DNA from: Phoronis ovalis
Lineage: Eukaryota > Phoronida > Phoronidae
Reading direction: 5' to 3'
NCBI GenBank assembly: GCA_028565635.1
Contig: JAOXYB010050279.1
Span: 1-44,068, forward strand
DNA length: 44,068 bases
The notes beneath the pieces are model-generated. The model was not told where the DNA came from, did not search any database, and saw only the letters and a list, made by a program, of their open reading frames with translations. How positions within the stretch are numbered: position 1 is the first letter of the stretch; each line of letters begins with the position of its first letter. The translations under genes and the position numbers were made by a program. This document shows, piece after piece, positions 1-21,235 of the stretch.

Positions 1-2215
1 CTAACGAATTGAACTCGTTATATAACGAAGATCTAACGAGTTCTAACGAAGGGATTGTTCAAGAAGGGTGACTCTGTATAATATACTTACTCCCACCACT
101 GATGAAAAGATCTGTCTTTTGAAATGATGCAGCTCCTAATCATAACAACCGTTGCTTAAACATGTATTTAGACAGTATGCTATTAATTCATGTGGGCTTT
201 TATTCTTCTTCCTACTTTCTTCTTCCCATTTTCAGCAAGCTATATCTCAAAGTTCAAAAATGACATTAAATCCTTGCATTTGATAAAAAGGAAGTTATAA
301 AATTTTGAAAAGTTGCTGTTAAAGTTTGCACGTATTTAAAGATTAATTTGGCATGAAAAACATGAAACACCGAATATAAGTAGTAGACATTAAATCCTTG
401 CATTTGATAAAAAGGAAGTTATAAAATTTTGAAAAGTTGCGGTTAAAGTTTGCACGTATTTTTAAAGATTAATTTGGCATGAAAAACATGAAACACCGAA
501 TATAAGTAGTAGAATCGCATATAATATATAAATCAATTAGCATGAAAAACTGATGTAAATGATGCCCGGGGACTACTCTTATTCCAAGTGACTGTATATA
601 TGTGCCGCCCCATGGGCCCGGCCCATTTTCAGCCTTGGTTTTTACTATGGGATACATTTTTTATGTTCATTTAACAATTTTTACCATATCAAATATCAAG
701 GAAAATAATCAAAACTTTCAACGTCATCAGACAAGACACCGTTATAGTTATGGTTATTATGAAGTGCGGTTCGAAGGTGGAGTTTAGAGTTGTTTTTTTT
801 TGGTCTGCCGGATGTAGCTACCTGCTCACATCAGTGATACTATACAAGATATAATATTATACCTCTGTAAAAAATTCTTAAGAAACTAAATAATTAATAT
901 GCAAATTTTGTTATCATAGAAATACAGAAGGCATGTTATTATTTATGTTATACAAAACAATATCCCTGTCTTAGCGAAACCTTACAAAAAGGTTGCGACC
1001 TCTGGTGGAAGTCGTATAGATGACGCCGAAACTGTTGTCTATAATTGATTTTATTTAAGTAAATCCTCTTCAGGGCATAGTACCCTCGTTTGTTTGGCGC
1101 CAATATAAAATTAGACAGACGCGTGCATTGATGTCACAGTTCTCGCTCGTTCACATTTTATAATGTACGTGTTTTCTAAAAAAATAATCCCGTTAATTTT
1201 ACTGTAAAATCCAGCAAGGCTTTACCACAGTACTATATTACATAGTTTTGCAATATTTTTCAATTTTTTCAAAGAGGCATGAATTTTAATATTTTTATTA
1301 TTTTTCTTTTTTCAAAGAGGGGGAGTTTTCTGATAACAAGCCACTTGTTATGGAAAAGAATTGGCAGCAAACGCTCAAATATCGTTAATACAGGGTATGA
1401 GGACAATTTAGCATAACAATTACGTATACTTGCGTTCATTTTATGAGTTCAGCGAAGGCTGATACTCGTAGTTATATAGCGCACCAGTGCCCTGTGGCTG
1501 CACGGAAAGGTTATAATGCAATATATAGAACTTTATAGTACGCTATTGTTATCGAATAAGTAGCAGTAATTCCTACAGAAACCACTGTAATTGCGGTTGT
1601 ATTCGTGCGTTATAACTGTAAAATATACAAACTGAATTGAAACTGATATATGCGGTGTATATGCTTTTAAACTATTATCTCTAAAACAATTAAGCTATAA
1701 ATAATTATTGGATATCGGTTTCCACTTCCAATTTGGAAAAAAAATTAAATTGAAGTACGAAATATTAATCTTTTTAACCATCTATAGAAAAGTGACTTCT
1801 CCACGGTATTGGTTTTTAGCACTGAATGGGATATTTCATATTTTATATATATTGGTAGTTATCTCCCTTTGATCTGACTAAGTAAGGTACACATCGTATC
1901 CCAGATAATATATTATTTACAATAAGCGTATTGTATTCACACAATTCATTAACAGGTCTAATAATAAATCTACATGACTACAAATTATGTACATGAAAGT
2001 TATTATATAGGTCATGATGATAGTTTTGAAATCAGCTCAATTTCATAGCTTAGTTTAAAAATGTATCACTTCTCACTGACTTCTAGACCGATTGAATTGG
2101 ATATTTACTAATTTAATATGACTGAATATGCTAGCATATTGATCAAAATGGACTTATAACGCAAAATCTTAAATTAGCTGTAAGGAATCTTTCGGGAGTT
2201 CACATTAGAATCACC
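1..2215. other. 5' flank of ANKDD1A (left arm), no gene seen
   Basis: AT-rich sequence upstream of the first ANKDD1A coding exon. No convincing coding exon was seen. It contains the tandem duplication at 262-511, listed separately. At 1-50 the words CTAACGAA/CTAACGAG recur, with AACTCGTTA and TAACGAGTT forming a short inverted pair. The segment around 980-1130 has the highest density of CG dinucleotides (gcgacc, gacgccg, ggcgcc, gacgcg) and could hold the promoter or an untranslated exon, but nothing fixes a start site. Confidence 0.6.
262..511. repeat. Two-copy 124-bp tandem duplication
   Basis: The block starting gacattaaatccttgcattt at 262 recurs at 386, a period of 124 bp. The second copy runs to about 511. 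The copies differ by one substitution (gttgctgtt against gttgcggtt) and two extra T residues after cgtattt in the second. The near-identity indicates a recent duplication. It is noncoding as far as can be seen. The mirror copy is at 43558-43807. Confidence 0.9.
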
Positions 2216-12298
<10,083 letters not shown>

Positions 12299-14749
12299 TA
12301 ATATCAAGATTCGTCACCATGAAAACCAGATTGATAAACGTACATGAAGAGTTTTACTATGAAGAACAAATTTAGCGCATGATGCCTATGTTTAAACATA
12401 GCTGTAATAGAGTAATGTATACTCAACAAGAACACATCAAATATTGCAGTTTGAATTAATTACTTGTCTTTTATAGCAGCCGTATCTGGGGAATGCCCTA
12501 TAAAAACTAAAGCTCTTCCACTGAAGATCCCTGTTCATAATTATTGCATGCAGATCAGACAATTATTCTAAATTTACCCAGCACATGATATTCTAACATA
12601 AAGGTGCTCAATAACAGTGCATGCAGAAGAGTGTTCTTAATTATTCTAACACAAGCAAAGGAGTACTGTACTGTTTCACGGACAAACAGCTGAATGTAAA
12701 CAGATGATATTTTCTTGCTCATTTTACATTCAAACGTATGCAAATTAATTTTATTTTCGCCTTTAAAATGTTTCTATAAAATGTCAATATTATTTGTTGT
12801 TATTGTAAGCAAATAATAAATAAATGCTCATATCTGGATTAAAAATTGTTGCTTTGTGCAATTTTTAAGTTAATCAACTATTACATAAAGATTGTAAAAA
12901 GTTGTAATATTTTTATTGTCACACAAAAATCATTATAGCAAATATATCTTTGAGCAGCAACATAGTACTATTTATAACATTTATATCATCTTTATGAAAG
13001 TTAAGGATAACAAAACATATTGTACAGTAATGACACCTCATTGCCACATATAGCCAATCTGCAATTACTATGTATTAAAATTATACCTGGAGAATATCTG
13101 TTTTGTGAAATAAAGGTAGACTTCCAAATTCATATACATGAGTCATTTTAATGTTGATTTTCCATAACATTTGGGAGATTTACAAAACACATTATTACCA
13201 GGTCATACACCAACATTTAAATATTAATAAAAAATAAATTTCTATTTAAAATATCACAACTGGTATCCATTTTTGATTTTATTTGTAAACAACTGTTCTT
13301 TTAACATGGCTACTCACTGTTTCCGGCCTCAGCAATCTGAGAATATATTGCAAAATATTTATTTACTTTTCTGATTATTATACAAAAAATCAGCCAATTT
13401 ATTTATGACTTATTATCAAGAAATTTTGATTAAATATTTACAAAATTCTTTTTGAGTGATATTAACAAACAGTTTTATTATTTTTCAAATTATTTATTAC
13501 AGGAATATATACCAGTATATGCTATTCACAGTGCATATACTATTTCACAATATTTAAGAAATAACACTGTTTTGTTCCTAATATTTTACTAAATGACGTT
13601 AGATTACAGTTAGAGTTGGTTATAATGTGTGACAATTTCTTACATTTTTGGCTTTAAGCATATTTTATAGTCTACAACACATTGCATAAAGCAAAACGAT
13701 AGAAGTCTTTATAAAGTTAATATAAAGTATTCTCATGTTTGTTGAGAGAGTTAAACTTCGTTCTTTATTTAAGGGAAGCATGTGTCAAGCGCACATGGTT
13801 ACAATATTAACCAGAACAGGATGCTATCAGAATCTAAAATGTCCATAGACATATCAAAAAAGCTAGTCTAAGTCATGGTTTTTTGAATCTCCTAATGTAT
13901 TTCATTGCATATTGTCGAGAAAAATTTTACTAGTATAGTTTGTGAATTTCCAAATGAGAGCATTTTGTAAAAGTATTATTTGAAATTCCATGTTTTAACA
14001 TAGCCACCTGAATTATTTGCAACAATGTGCCATCTACATTTAGTCCATTTGGATTTTTCATCATTTTTTATAAACAGTTTAAGAAACCTATGAACTGGGC
14101 AATTAGCAGACACCTGTGGGACACATGACTGAGCTGCTTGGGGGACTAGACCTAGTGAACATTAAACAATAGAACGACTACGTGATGTACTACGTTAACC
14201 CGTGAGGTGGTGTACATTGTTTTGAATGATATCTTATCTAATCTTTTTTAGCGTATCCAAAATAAGGATTCTTTAACTTTGTAAGTTGCCCTCAAGCAAA
14301 AGCGGCTGTTACCCTAATTTGTTTTAATCCAAATGAATAGTTTGTATCATGATTTAATATAGGATTTAATAAAACATATTTTTGCAAAAAATTCTATCAT
14401 TAGAAAATTCACAATCATAATATTCTGTTTTCATTGTGGCTTTACTAAAATATATCAGTAATAATTGTTCTTGCCAGTAAGTAATCAGATATGTCATTTA
14501 AATAATCTGTGACATAGATTTTAGAGTATTGTGTCCACGAAACAATTTAACAGCAGACACTGCACAATTGAACATGTCAGCAAAAGAAGATGAAATGACA
14601 ATGATTTAGCAGGCATTCTGGTATTTCAAGAAATCACGGATGAAATTCTGTTCTCAGAGGTTACAATTTGAATAGTACACTTTAACATTACACAAATTAA
14701 CTTTAATTAAAAAGATGTGTATTTTATTCAGTTCTGGATGCTCTTTATA
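12299..14749. other. Convergent intergenic region between ANKDD1A and SPG21 (left arm)
   Basis: About 2.45 kb between two stop codons that face each other. It should contain both 3' untranslated regions. Several AATAAA words occur, for example 12815-12820 on the plus strand and the complement TTTATT at 14723-14728 for SPG21. A 47-bp unit at 12807-12855 is a second copy of one at 11577-11624 inside ANKDD1A intron 13. No coding exon, RNA gene or terminal-repeat transposon was recognised in the rest. Confidence 0.65.
14723..14728 (-). terminator. Candidate poly(A) signal of SPG21 (left arm)
   Basis: AATAAA on the minus strand, 22 nt after the SPG21 stop codon. If used it would give a very short 3' untranslated region, so a more distal signal is equally possible. 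The mirror is at 29341-29346. Confidence 0.35.
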
Positions 14750-17700
14750 TCATATGCTTTCACTGCTTTGGCTTAACTCTGATTTACTATGTTGGCTAAT
14801 TGTTTCCACTGCACTGTACTTTGTGTCCAAGAAAGATTTCAGATGAATCTATAATGATACGGAATCAAATTAACCGGTAACAGACTTTCCTATTTTGAAT
14901 TTTCATTCTAAAATTTTATTCAGTGCCATGTATGGCCATTGCGAAGAGGAAATGAACTATTACAGCATTCATCAATTTAGCAACGAAGTGAAATAATATG
15001 AGAAAAGAAAACTGTACACTAGATTTAAAATCTTCTTGAGTCCATTGAAGTGGAGTTTAACAAATTTATCGAAAGCAACTTACTTGAATATGCACATTAA
15101 CTTCATCACTTCGACTAAGGTATGGGAAGTTTCCTCCATTTTTCAAATGAGCTCTCTTAGCATCAGGATAGCATTTATACATTTCTTCTCTGACTTTTTG
15201 GGACAAAGCGCATTCATCAAATACCTAAAATTCCACAAGAAACTCTAACAAATGATATTTTTATTATTGTTTTTGACTAAAATGTACATAATCATAACAA
15301 GTCTAAGTAGAACTGTAAATTTTGTACAGAGTCGAAGTTGGCATTACGGCACACCATTAGGTTTCCCATCCACATTAGTTACAATGTTCATGCAAATAAT
15401 GGAGCAATGTTCAAAAAGCTATTATCTCTTCATGATATGGGACAATCCATCATCTGATACTTTACTGATTTTGAGAAAATCATGTTGCGGTAAATCGGCC
15501 AATTGTAGTGAGCTCAGGAATTGCGTTGCTCTTGCCAGAAAGTATAAAGATGCCAATTCTACATCCATATGTAGTCTCAATAAGCCTTGTGTAATGGGTG
15601 TACTTATGACTAGTTCTAGGCAAAACATTTGTTATTCAATCACAATTCCTTTGAGACCTATTATAGCTAAGACAGTTATAAATACTCCCAGTTTGAGACT
15701 GGATTTGTTTCCATAAAGACAAAATTGTAAGTTCTACTAAAATTATTTTATCAGTTTCATAACATAATTTCACTTATCTTGTACTTACATCAAGTAATGT
15801 CACTTGCACATCTTGCTGAGATATTTTTTGTGGTTCTGCATACGATGTGGCACAATTTAACGTAAGACGAGAAGCAAGTTCAGATTGGCTCAAAGTATCA
15901 AGCTGCAAAAAAAGGATCAATATCAAATAAGAGGCAGCTCTGATTGGTGCAAACTATTAAACGGTAAACACAGTAATTATTATCAGGTGAGAGCCAACTG
16001 GTCTGTACAGCGGCAGAGAGCAGGAACACTCCAGATATTAAGAGCACAGAAATGTGCTGCCCTATCCAATCCAAAATTTAGTAAATACCTGTTGCTTCTC
16101 ATTCCTCTCTATCCTGTATCCCTGTCTGTTTCATTTTTTTAATTATCGTTTTTACAGTATTCTTTTAATAAAGGACATAAATGATCCAGGATTTTATATG
16201 AAAATTCTTCCGACATCACAGGGTTACTTTTAACTCCATGAATCAAAAAAGGAACCAATTGGCAATTCTTGTCACCCAGGCTTGTCACACCCTGTCTACG
16301 CCAATAACGCTTACTTTAGAAGTGGTAATAATCATACCTTTTCAACCATAAAATCTATTGAGTCAGCTATTGCATTATCAACTAATCCCTTTTCAAAACT
16401 TCCCATTATCATCTTCTTTAATACCATAGCAGGCAGCATCCAGAACCTTAAAACGTAACAGATAACAATACTTTTACTAACGGTTTATAGTGTTGTCGAG
16501 TTCTTTTTATGTTGTAGCTATTATTATCCTTCATAGATGAGTAGACCTTTCTCGTGGATGCCTGATCCAGCTTCCTCCCTAATACTATGCATGCAAACCA
16601 AGCAGACATTCAATAAAAATTATTACAAATCTTCAAAATTAAAATACGTGTTACGGTATTTTTTCTGTTTACATCAGGTATAATTATAATGCATGTACTC
16701 AATAGTTTATTTTCCTACAATTTTGTTTCTTGATTTTTAAAAGTTAGATAAACCTTTATTTATAAATGAATGATTGTGTAATAATTGATTTGTAGTTTGC
16801 CTCTGTATAAAAACAGAAAACTGGGTGTATATCAGCTAGTTGAACAGCCGTAAGAAAACTCTATTGACTATTTGCACCCACTTGGTAGATCTATTAGCCC
16901 AGAACTTAGCAGTTGAATTGCCAACATACAGCATTTTGAAAATGAATCAATGTTGTGGAGACCTGCGTCAATGTTTATTCCTAGCAACATTAGTGTTTAT
17001 ACTGACATCATGACCAGTGGCCTCTCCAAGCGCAAATAAATGGTCCATTATTAGCTATATGTTTTACTTACGCATTGGATGAAAGTTCTTGTTTAAATAC
17101 TGATGTGTCAATAAAAGCATTGCACAGCATCAGGCTGTGAACTCTTGGGGATTTGAAGGTATATTCTGTAAATTTCTGTGCCAAATATCCACCAAGAGAT
17201 GCACCCAGTAAATGAACCTAAAAATATCAGTGAGAAACTTCATGATATTAAAATCATTTATGTAAAAATAACAACTGACATTAAAAAAAACTTTAAAGTA
17301 TCGGTGCTAGTCTTCTAAAAAATATTCTATTGCAAGCAAATTCGTCACACTACACTTCTTATAAAGAATTCTACATCCGTGCTTGCATACTTGCCTTATC
17401 TAGCTGTAAATAATCTAGGAATCGTCTAAAGCCATCACACCAATCTTTTATGTTCCAATATACCGGATACTCAACCTAAAAAAATATTTTCTGATAAAAT
17501 TAAAAATGACAATTATAAAACTTAGCACGCTGTTCAGATATCTGATAAATGTACCGTCACGGAAGCTTCAATAAACCTTCGGTTTAATGGCCAAGCTTCT
17601 ACACAATCTGACTGGCTGCGCTGATGTGAAAAGGTTGAACACTGCACTCTCACTGGATAATGTATAGTGATGATTTTGCTTGTGATTGGACAATGGCTAC

Positions 17701-18981
17701 TGATGTCGTTCATGACTGAGAATATCAGACAGTGTTAGTATTATATGCTAAGGGATCATCTCAAAAGTTATCACAATGACCACAAACGTATAGGGGGCAG
17801 GGGGAGGTGGTAAAATCCACCTACGTTTATGGTTTAGTGTGAAATGAAAAAATCATGCCTCGCATATATACGATATTTAAAATCATTGCTTTAACGCACC
17901 CCCGTTTTGAAAAAGTAATGCACCCCCATTTTGAACTGACAGGAAAACATGCGCATCACCCCCTTTGGAACAGAAAGATATTTTTTTTCATTTACGGCAC
18001 TTATGCTGGCATGGGCATATTGTTACAATAGAAGTGAAAATGGCCTTTTTTTTTTTGCTTGTCAATTTTTTCTGGCAGCACAGAGACGTTTTTGCGACCT
18101 TTTTCGATTACTCAACTGATATTTTTTCTAAAATCGATATTTCTAAAAAGACCACAAATGCACCCCCTTTTTGAAAAAGTGTCTGATGGCTCTGATTTCG
18201 CTCTTGAAATTGGTTGTCATTTTTACAGGTGCGTGACGTCCAAATCTCATTAACCCCCCTACGTTTGACCAGGGGGGTGGAGGATAATTCCTATACGAAA
18301 CACTATACGTTTGTGGTCATTGTGATAACTTTTGAGATGATCCCTAACAGGGCTTCAATCTTTTTGGTTTTATCTGGGTTGAGCTGGTCAACTTGAAACA
18401 AGGAGAAAAACAAGTATTACAATCAAACATAAAGCAATATATAGTTTTGGTCATTTTATCAGATGTATTCAAATTATATTCTGGTAAAGTTTGAAGTATT
18501 TTGTATTCTTACACTGATGACTCGATATCCCATGGATGACAATGCTAACAACTGCTTAAAGAAGACATCTGCCGCACCACTAGCAGGGGGAAGACATATC
18601 AGTGGACAACGAATGCCACGTGGTCCAGCATCATAATATGTCCAGACTGACTCACCATCCTCATCAACTATTGTCTACAAAGCACCAACAAAAATAACAT
18701 TAGTCTGTTCTTACATGGTAAAATTTATACGGGACAGTAACATTATTCAACTAGATAAAAAACGGTGAAAAGGAAACTCCATTCTCCTCACAAAACTAAT
18801 ATCAAAAGCGTGCATGTCTTCTTAGGAATTCATGATAGGCTAGTCTTATCTATCATATTAAACAAGAATCAAGCTCAAACTCATGAGTTCAGCATTATTG
18901 GCTACATACCCGTTTTTGAGGAACGGAGCTCCTAAAACTTAAATACTCCTGTGAAGTGGCTATTACTCTGTCACCTGACAT
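14750..18981 (-). CDS. SPG21: Maspardin / SPG21 (left-arm copy, 8 coding exons)
   Basis: Exons in transcript order: 18910-18981, 18513-18674, 17395-17475, 17072-17217, 16338-16446, 15789-15902, 15084-15224, 14750-14848. They join in frame to 307 residues; human maspardin has 308. Recognisable blocks are [20 protein letters not shown] (residues 39-58), [30 protein letters not shown] with the nucleophile-elbow Ser112, [11 protein letters not shown] and [18 protein letters not shown]. Maspardin is an alpha/beta-hydrolase-fold protein of the endosomal/trans-Golgi system that binds CD4 in mammals; loss causes Mast syndrome (SPG21). The usual catalytic His position in GGHFP-type hydrolases is Asn260 here, so hydrolase activity is doubtful. 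Intron 3 uses a GC donor. The ATG matches the family N-terminus, but the frame stays open back to the splice acceptor (18982-19032), so a longer N-terminus cannot be excluded. Confidence 0.96.
15225..15788. other. SPG21 intron 6 with overlapping open frames, no gene called
   Basis: This 564-bp intron holds the longest open frame of the window (15252-15716 plus strand, 154 codons), antisense to SPG21. A 68-codon frame lies on the SPG21 strand at 15422-15628. Neither product resembles a family I know. The first is rich in Cys, Ser and hydrophobic residues and lacks domain-like motifs. It could be decayed transposon coding sequence or chance. The mirror is at 28281-28844. Confidence 0.4.
17752..18344. 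mobile_element. Harbinger-like MITE with 42-bp terminal inverted repeats
   Basis: A 593-bp element in SPG21 intron 2. Its ends are perfect inverted repeats of 42 bp starting GGGATCATCTCAAAAGTTAT. It is flanked by TAA on both sides (17749-17751 and 18345-18347), the 3-bp TWA target duplication typical of PIF/Harbinger. The interior contains repeated words such as GCACCCCC followed by TTTTGAA (near 17896, 17920 and 18160) and a run of T residues near 18050. No transposase is present, so it would depend on a partner in trans. Perfect ends suggest recent activity. Splicing of exons 2 and 3 remains in frame around it. Confidence 0.92.
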
Positions 18982-19760
18982 GATGGTGCATGACTTCACA
19001 CACTGGTAAATTGCACTGTTGTCTCTAACAAACTTGAAAAAAAATATAAACATATGTCAATGAAGATATTTTAATATTTAAAAAGTCTAAACTATGTCGA
19101 AAATTATCTGGCACAGTGAGCTAGCATAGTATGTCTCCTAGAAGTCTTTTCTAGGACTAAAGTACTACTACGACACAATATGACGTGCATGGCTGTACAA
19201 ATAAAACTATGAACCAAGCTAGTATTGGTCTTAACATTTTCCTATTAAAAATTCTCATACAGCTATACTTCGATGGTCTTTATTTGTTATTATCAAGTGA
19301 AGTACAAATCTATGAGTGTAAACAAATACAGATAGCAAAAAATCACTAAAAATCACAATGTACATGCTGTTACGATCGCTTCGTACTTTTTGGATTAAAA
19401 TCCAACCATTAATGTTGTTTATACTTTCTTTACTTGATAATAAAAAAGTAATAGCATGGGGGAATTGCTGTACGATAATATTCATTGTACAGGTGACTTT
19501 TTGTTCTTTTCAAAAGACGATAGATTTTCACTAGGAAAGTGATGCATGGGGCCAATATGTGGAATCTATTGGGATTTCGATCAATGATTAGCATCTATAA
19601 ATACTACTGCAAACTGTTCTCTGTAGTCCAGTTGTTGAATGCTCAAAAGCGGTAAACTGAACTCAATCTGAAAGGGATATGGAATTCAAAGAAACTGGTG
19701 TTGAAAACGGGAGAAATTGAAAAACAAATATAAAAAGGTCAGAATTTAATATATTTTGAA

Positions 19761-20030
19761 GAGCTCAGTGGAGCAGTGGTTACCATGTCCACCTGGCAAG
19801 TCAAAGTTCCCGGGTTCGTTCCTGGGCTTGTACATGCCTTTCAAGGTAATAAAATTTACCTGGCTCAACAGTAGGGACTGTGTTTCCCTCATGGCTCGGA
19901 TGACTATGTAAAATGACGGTCCCGTGAGGTCTATCTCTCAGGGACGTTAAAGAACGACTACTGACGTCGGTAATTGACCATCAGTTAGTCCTTCCTTTCC
20001 TTAATTAGTGCGAATTACCATATTTGGGAG
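19761..20030 (+). mobile_element. tRNA-derived SINE
   Basis: The head at 19761-19830 has a tRNA-like polymerase III promoter: an A-box-like GAGCTCAGTGGAGC and a B-box-like GGGTTCGTTCC about 45 bp later. A central part follows (ggctcggatgactatgtaaa, gacggtcccgtgaggtctat, cagggacgttaaagaacgac) resembling the conserved core domains found in several metazoan SINE superfamilies. Which superfamily cannot be said without a search. It is not a tRNA gene: the anticodon and acceptor stems cannot be folded properly. The 3' end and target duplication are unresolved, so the end coordinate is approximate. Confidence 0.7.
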
Positions 20031-20103
20031 ATGCACTGTACGTGGAAGAAGCATAAGTATAAAAGGGGTCCAGATTTATCCAAGTTCGTATATGAGGGGG
20101 GAG

Positions 20104-20247
20104 GCAGCAGTTTAAGCGGGAATTAAAGGCAGCAGAAGAGCACCCTCGTTTGAAAATATTGCAAGTGTTGCAAGGGGGGTCCAAGCAGTTTAAGCGGGAG
20201 TTTAAGGCAGCAGAAGAGCACCCTCGATCGAAAATATTGCAAGGAGC
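20104..20247. repeat. 78-bp-period duplication with a coding-like frame
   Basis: The block starting cagtttaagcgggaattaaa at 20108 recurs at 20186 as cagtttaagcgggagtttaa, a period of 78 bp with about 60 bp conserved. Both copies are open in the same frame and encode nearly the same peptide, QFKRELKAAEEHPRLKILQ and QFKREFKAAEEHPRSKILQ, joined by VLQGGSK. A TGA at 20093 stops the frame upstream, and downstream it runs into the MITE at 20268. I do not recognise the peptide. A decayed transposon or gene fragment is possible, as is plain noncoding duplication. Confidence 0.7.
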
Positions 20248-20267
20248 ATTGCCTATTGGAGTAAGAA

Positions 20268-20701
20268 CCCGGGGGGGGGTACTCGAGTTATTTTTTGGTG
20301 GGGGTGTGCAGCCGAGTTGAAAATTTTGGATTTGGATTGTATACTAGCGTAACGATATTCAAAAATTTGGATTGCTACCCACTGCTTACAGCAAATAATT
20401 TAGATTAATTTTAGGTTTGTATCCATAATTCCATAAATAAATTTTGGAATTTGGTTTGTATCTGTGAGTTTGCGTAAAAATGGATTGCTATATATATACT
20501 CTAGGATATATAAAACTCTAGCTCAAATATTTTAAAATTTTGGATTGCTACCCTAATATTTCACAAAATTTGGATTGCTACCCTAACATTTTTACAAAAA
20601 TTTGGATTGGGTTTGCTACCACAAGCTAAAATTTTGGATTGGGTTCCGCGGCACATCCCCGTGGCCGTAGTCAAAGAACCTTGAGTACCCCCCTCCCCCG
20701 G
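20268..20701. mobile_element. Non-autonomous DNA transposon (MITE) with 8-bp TSD, copy 2
   Basis: A 434-bp relative of the element at 5169-5548, in reverse orientation. It starts CCCGGGGGGGGGTACTCGAG and ends TACCCCCCTCCCCCGG. It is flanked by the direct repeat AGTAAGAA (20260-20267 and 20702-20709). The inner words GTGCAGCCGAGTTG at one end and GCGGCACATCCCCGTGG at the other match copy 1 in inverse order. Between them lie several degenerate units of TTTGGATTGCTACCC. The mirror is at 23368-23801. Confidence 0.87.
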
Positions 20702-21235
20702 AGTAAGAACCGTATATATGCACTTATACTAGTAAACTCACTGCTGGATTTTAGTTTTAAAGAAGACTTAACGCATGTAACAATCACATTGTTAATTAAA
20801 GAAGTTAAATAACATCAAAACCTTACCAAACTTGGGACAATTTCGATTGTTAGATCAGGACAAACAGGAAATCACAAGATATGAAAGAAGGCCACCTATC
20901 GATAAAATAGGAACGAGGCCACAGATCTCATGCAGCATCCCGCCGGATCCCGGGCTCTGCTGGTGTAACTCGGGGTACAACTGGACAATTTTTTTCTAAT
21001 TATTTGTTTTCATTTGTTCCTTACAAAACATGTTTCAATTGAAAATAGAAAAAATATATAGACGTAGCTGTTGCCTGTATTTTATTTGCGTGACCTAGAT
21101 AGAATGCAGGGATTTCCTCGAAATGACATCATAAAGGAATTCCCAAACGTGCATGTCGGATTTGCAGTGGTCAACTCTTATATTAGTCCGCCGTTTACGG
21201 ACGCATGTGTGCAGGGAAAGCAGTTTTAAGGCAAG

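Larger units (their letters stand above)
18982..21235. other. Divergent intergenic region between SPG21 and the ODF3-like gene (left arm)
   Basis: About 2.25 kb between two start codons pointing away from each other. The segment next to SPG21 (18982-19032) belongs to its first visible exon, whose acceptor (caag on the minus strand) implies an upstream untranslated exon not located here. The middle, 19761-20701, is a cluster of insertions: a SINE, a 78-bp-period duplication and MITE copy 2. The promoter of the ODF3-like gene should lie near 20750-21200; no specific motif could be fixed. 19040-19750 shows nothing recognisable. Confidence 0.6.

Noticed and set aside
1-50. Telomere-like or hairpin-end repeat (ctaacgaa words)
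   Set aside because: Only three irregular occurrences, no regular array; not enough for a telomere or hairpin terminus.
17563-17601. GAAGCTT...AAGCTTC hairpin in SPG21 intron 2
   Set aside because: A short 7-bp stem with partial inner pairing; no further copies or flanking duplications seen, so it is likely chance.
19761-19835. Stand-alone tRNA gene
   Set aside because: Only polymerase III box-like motifs are present; stems do not fold as a tRNA and a SINE-type body follows.
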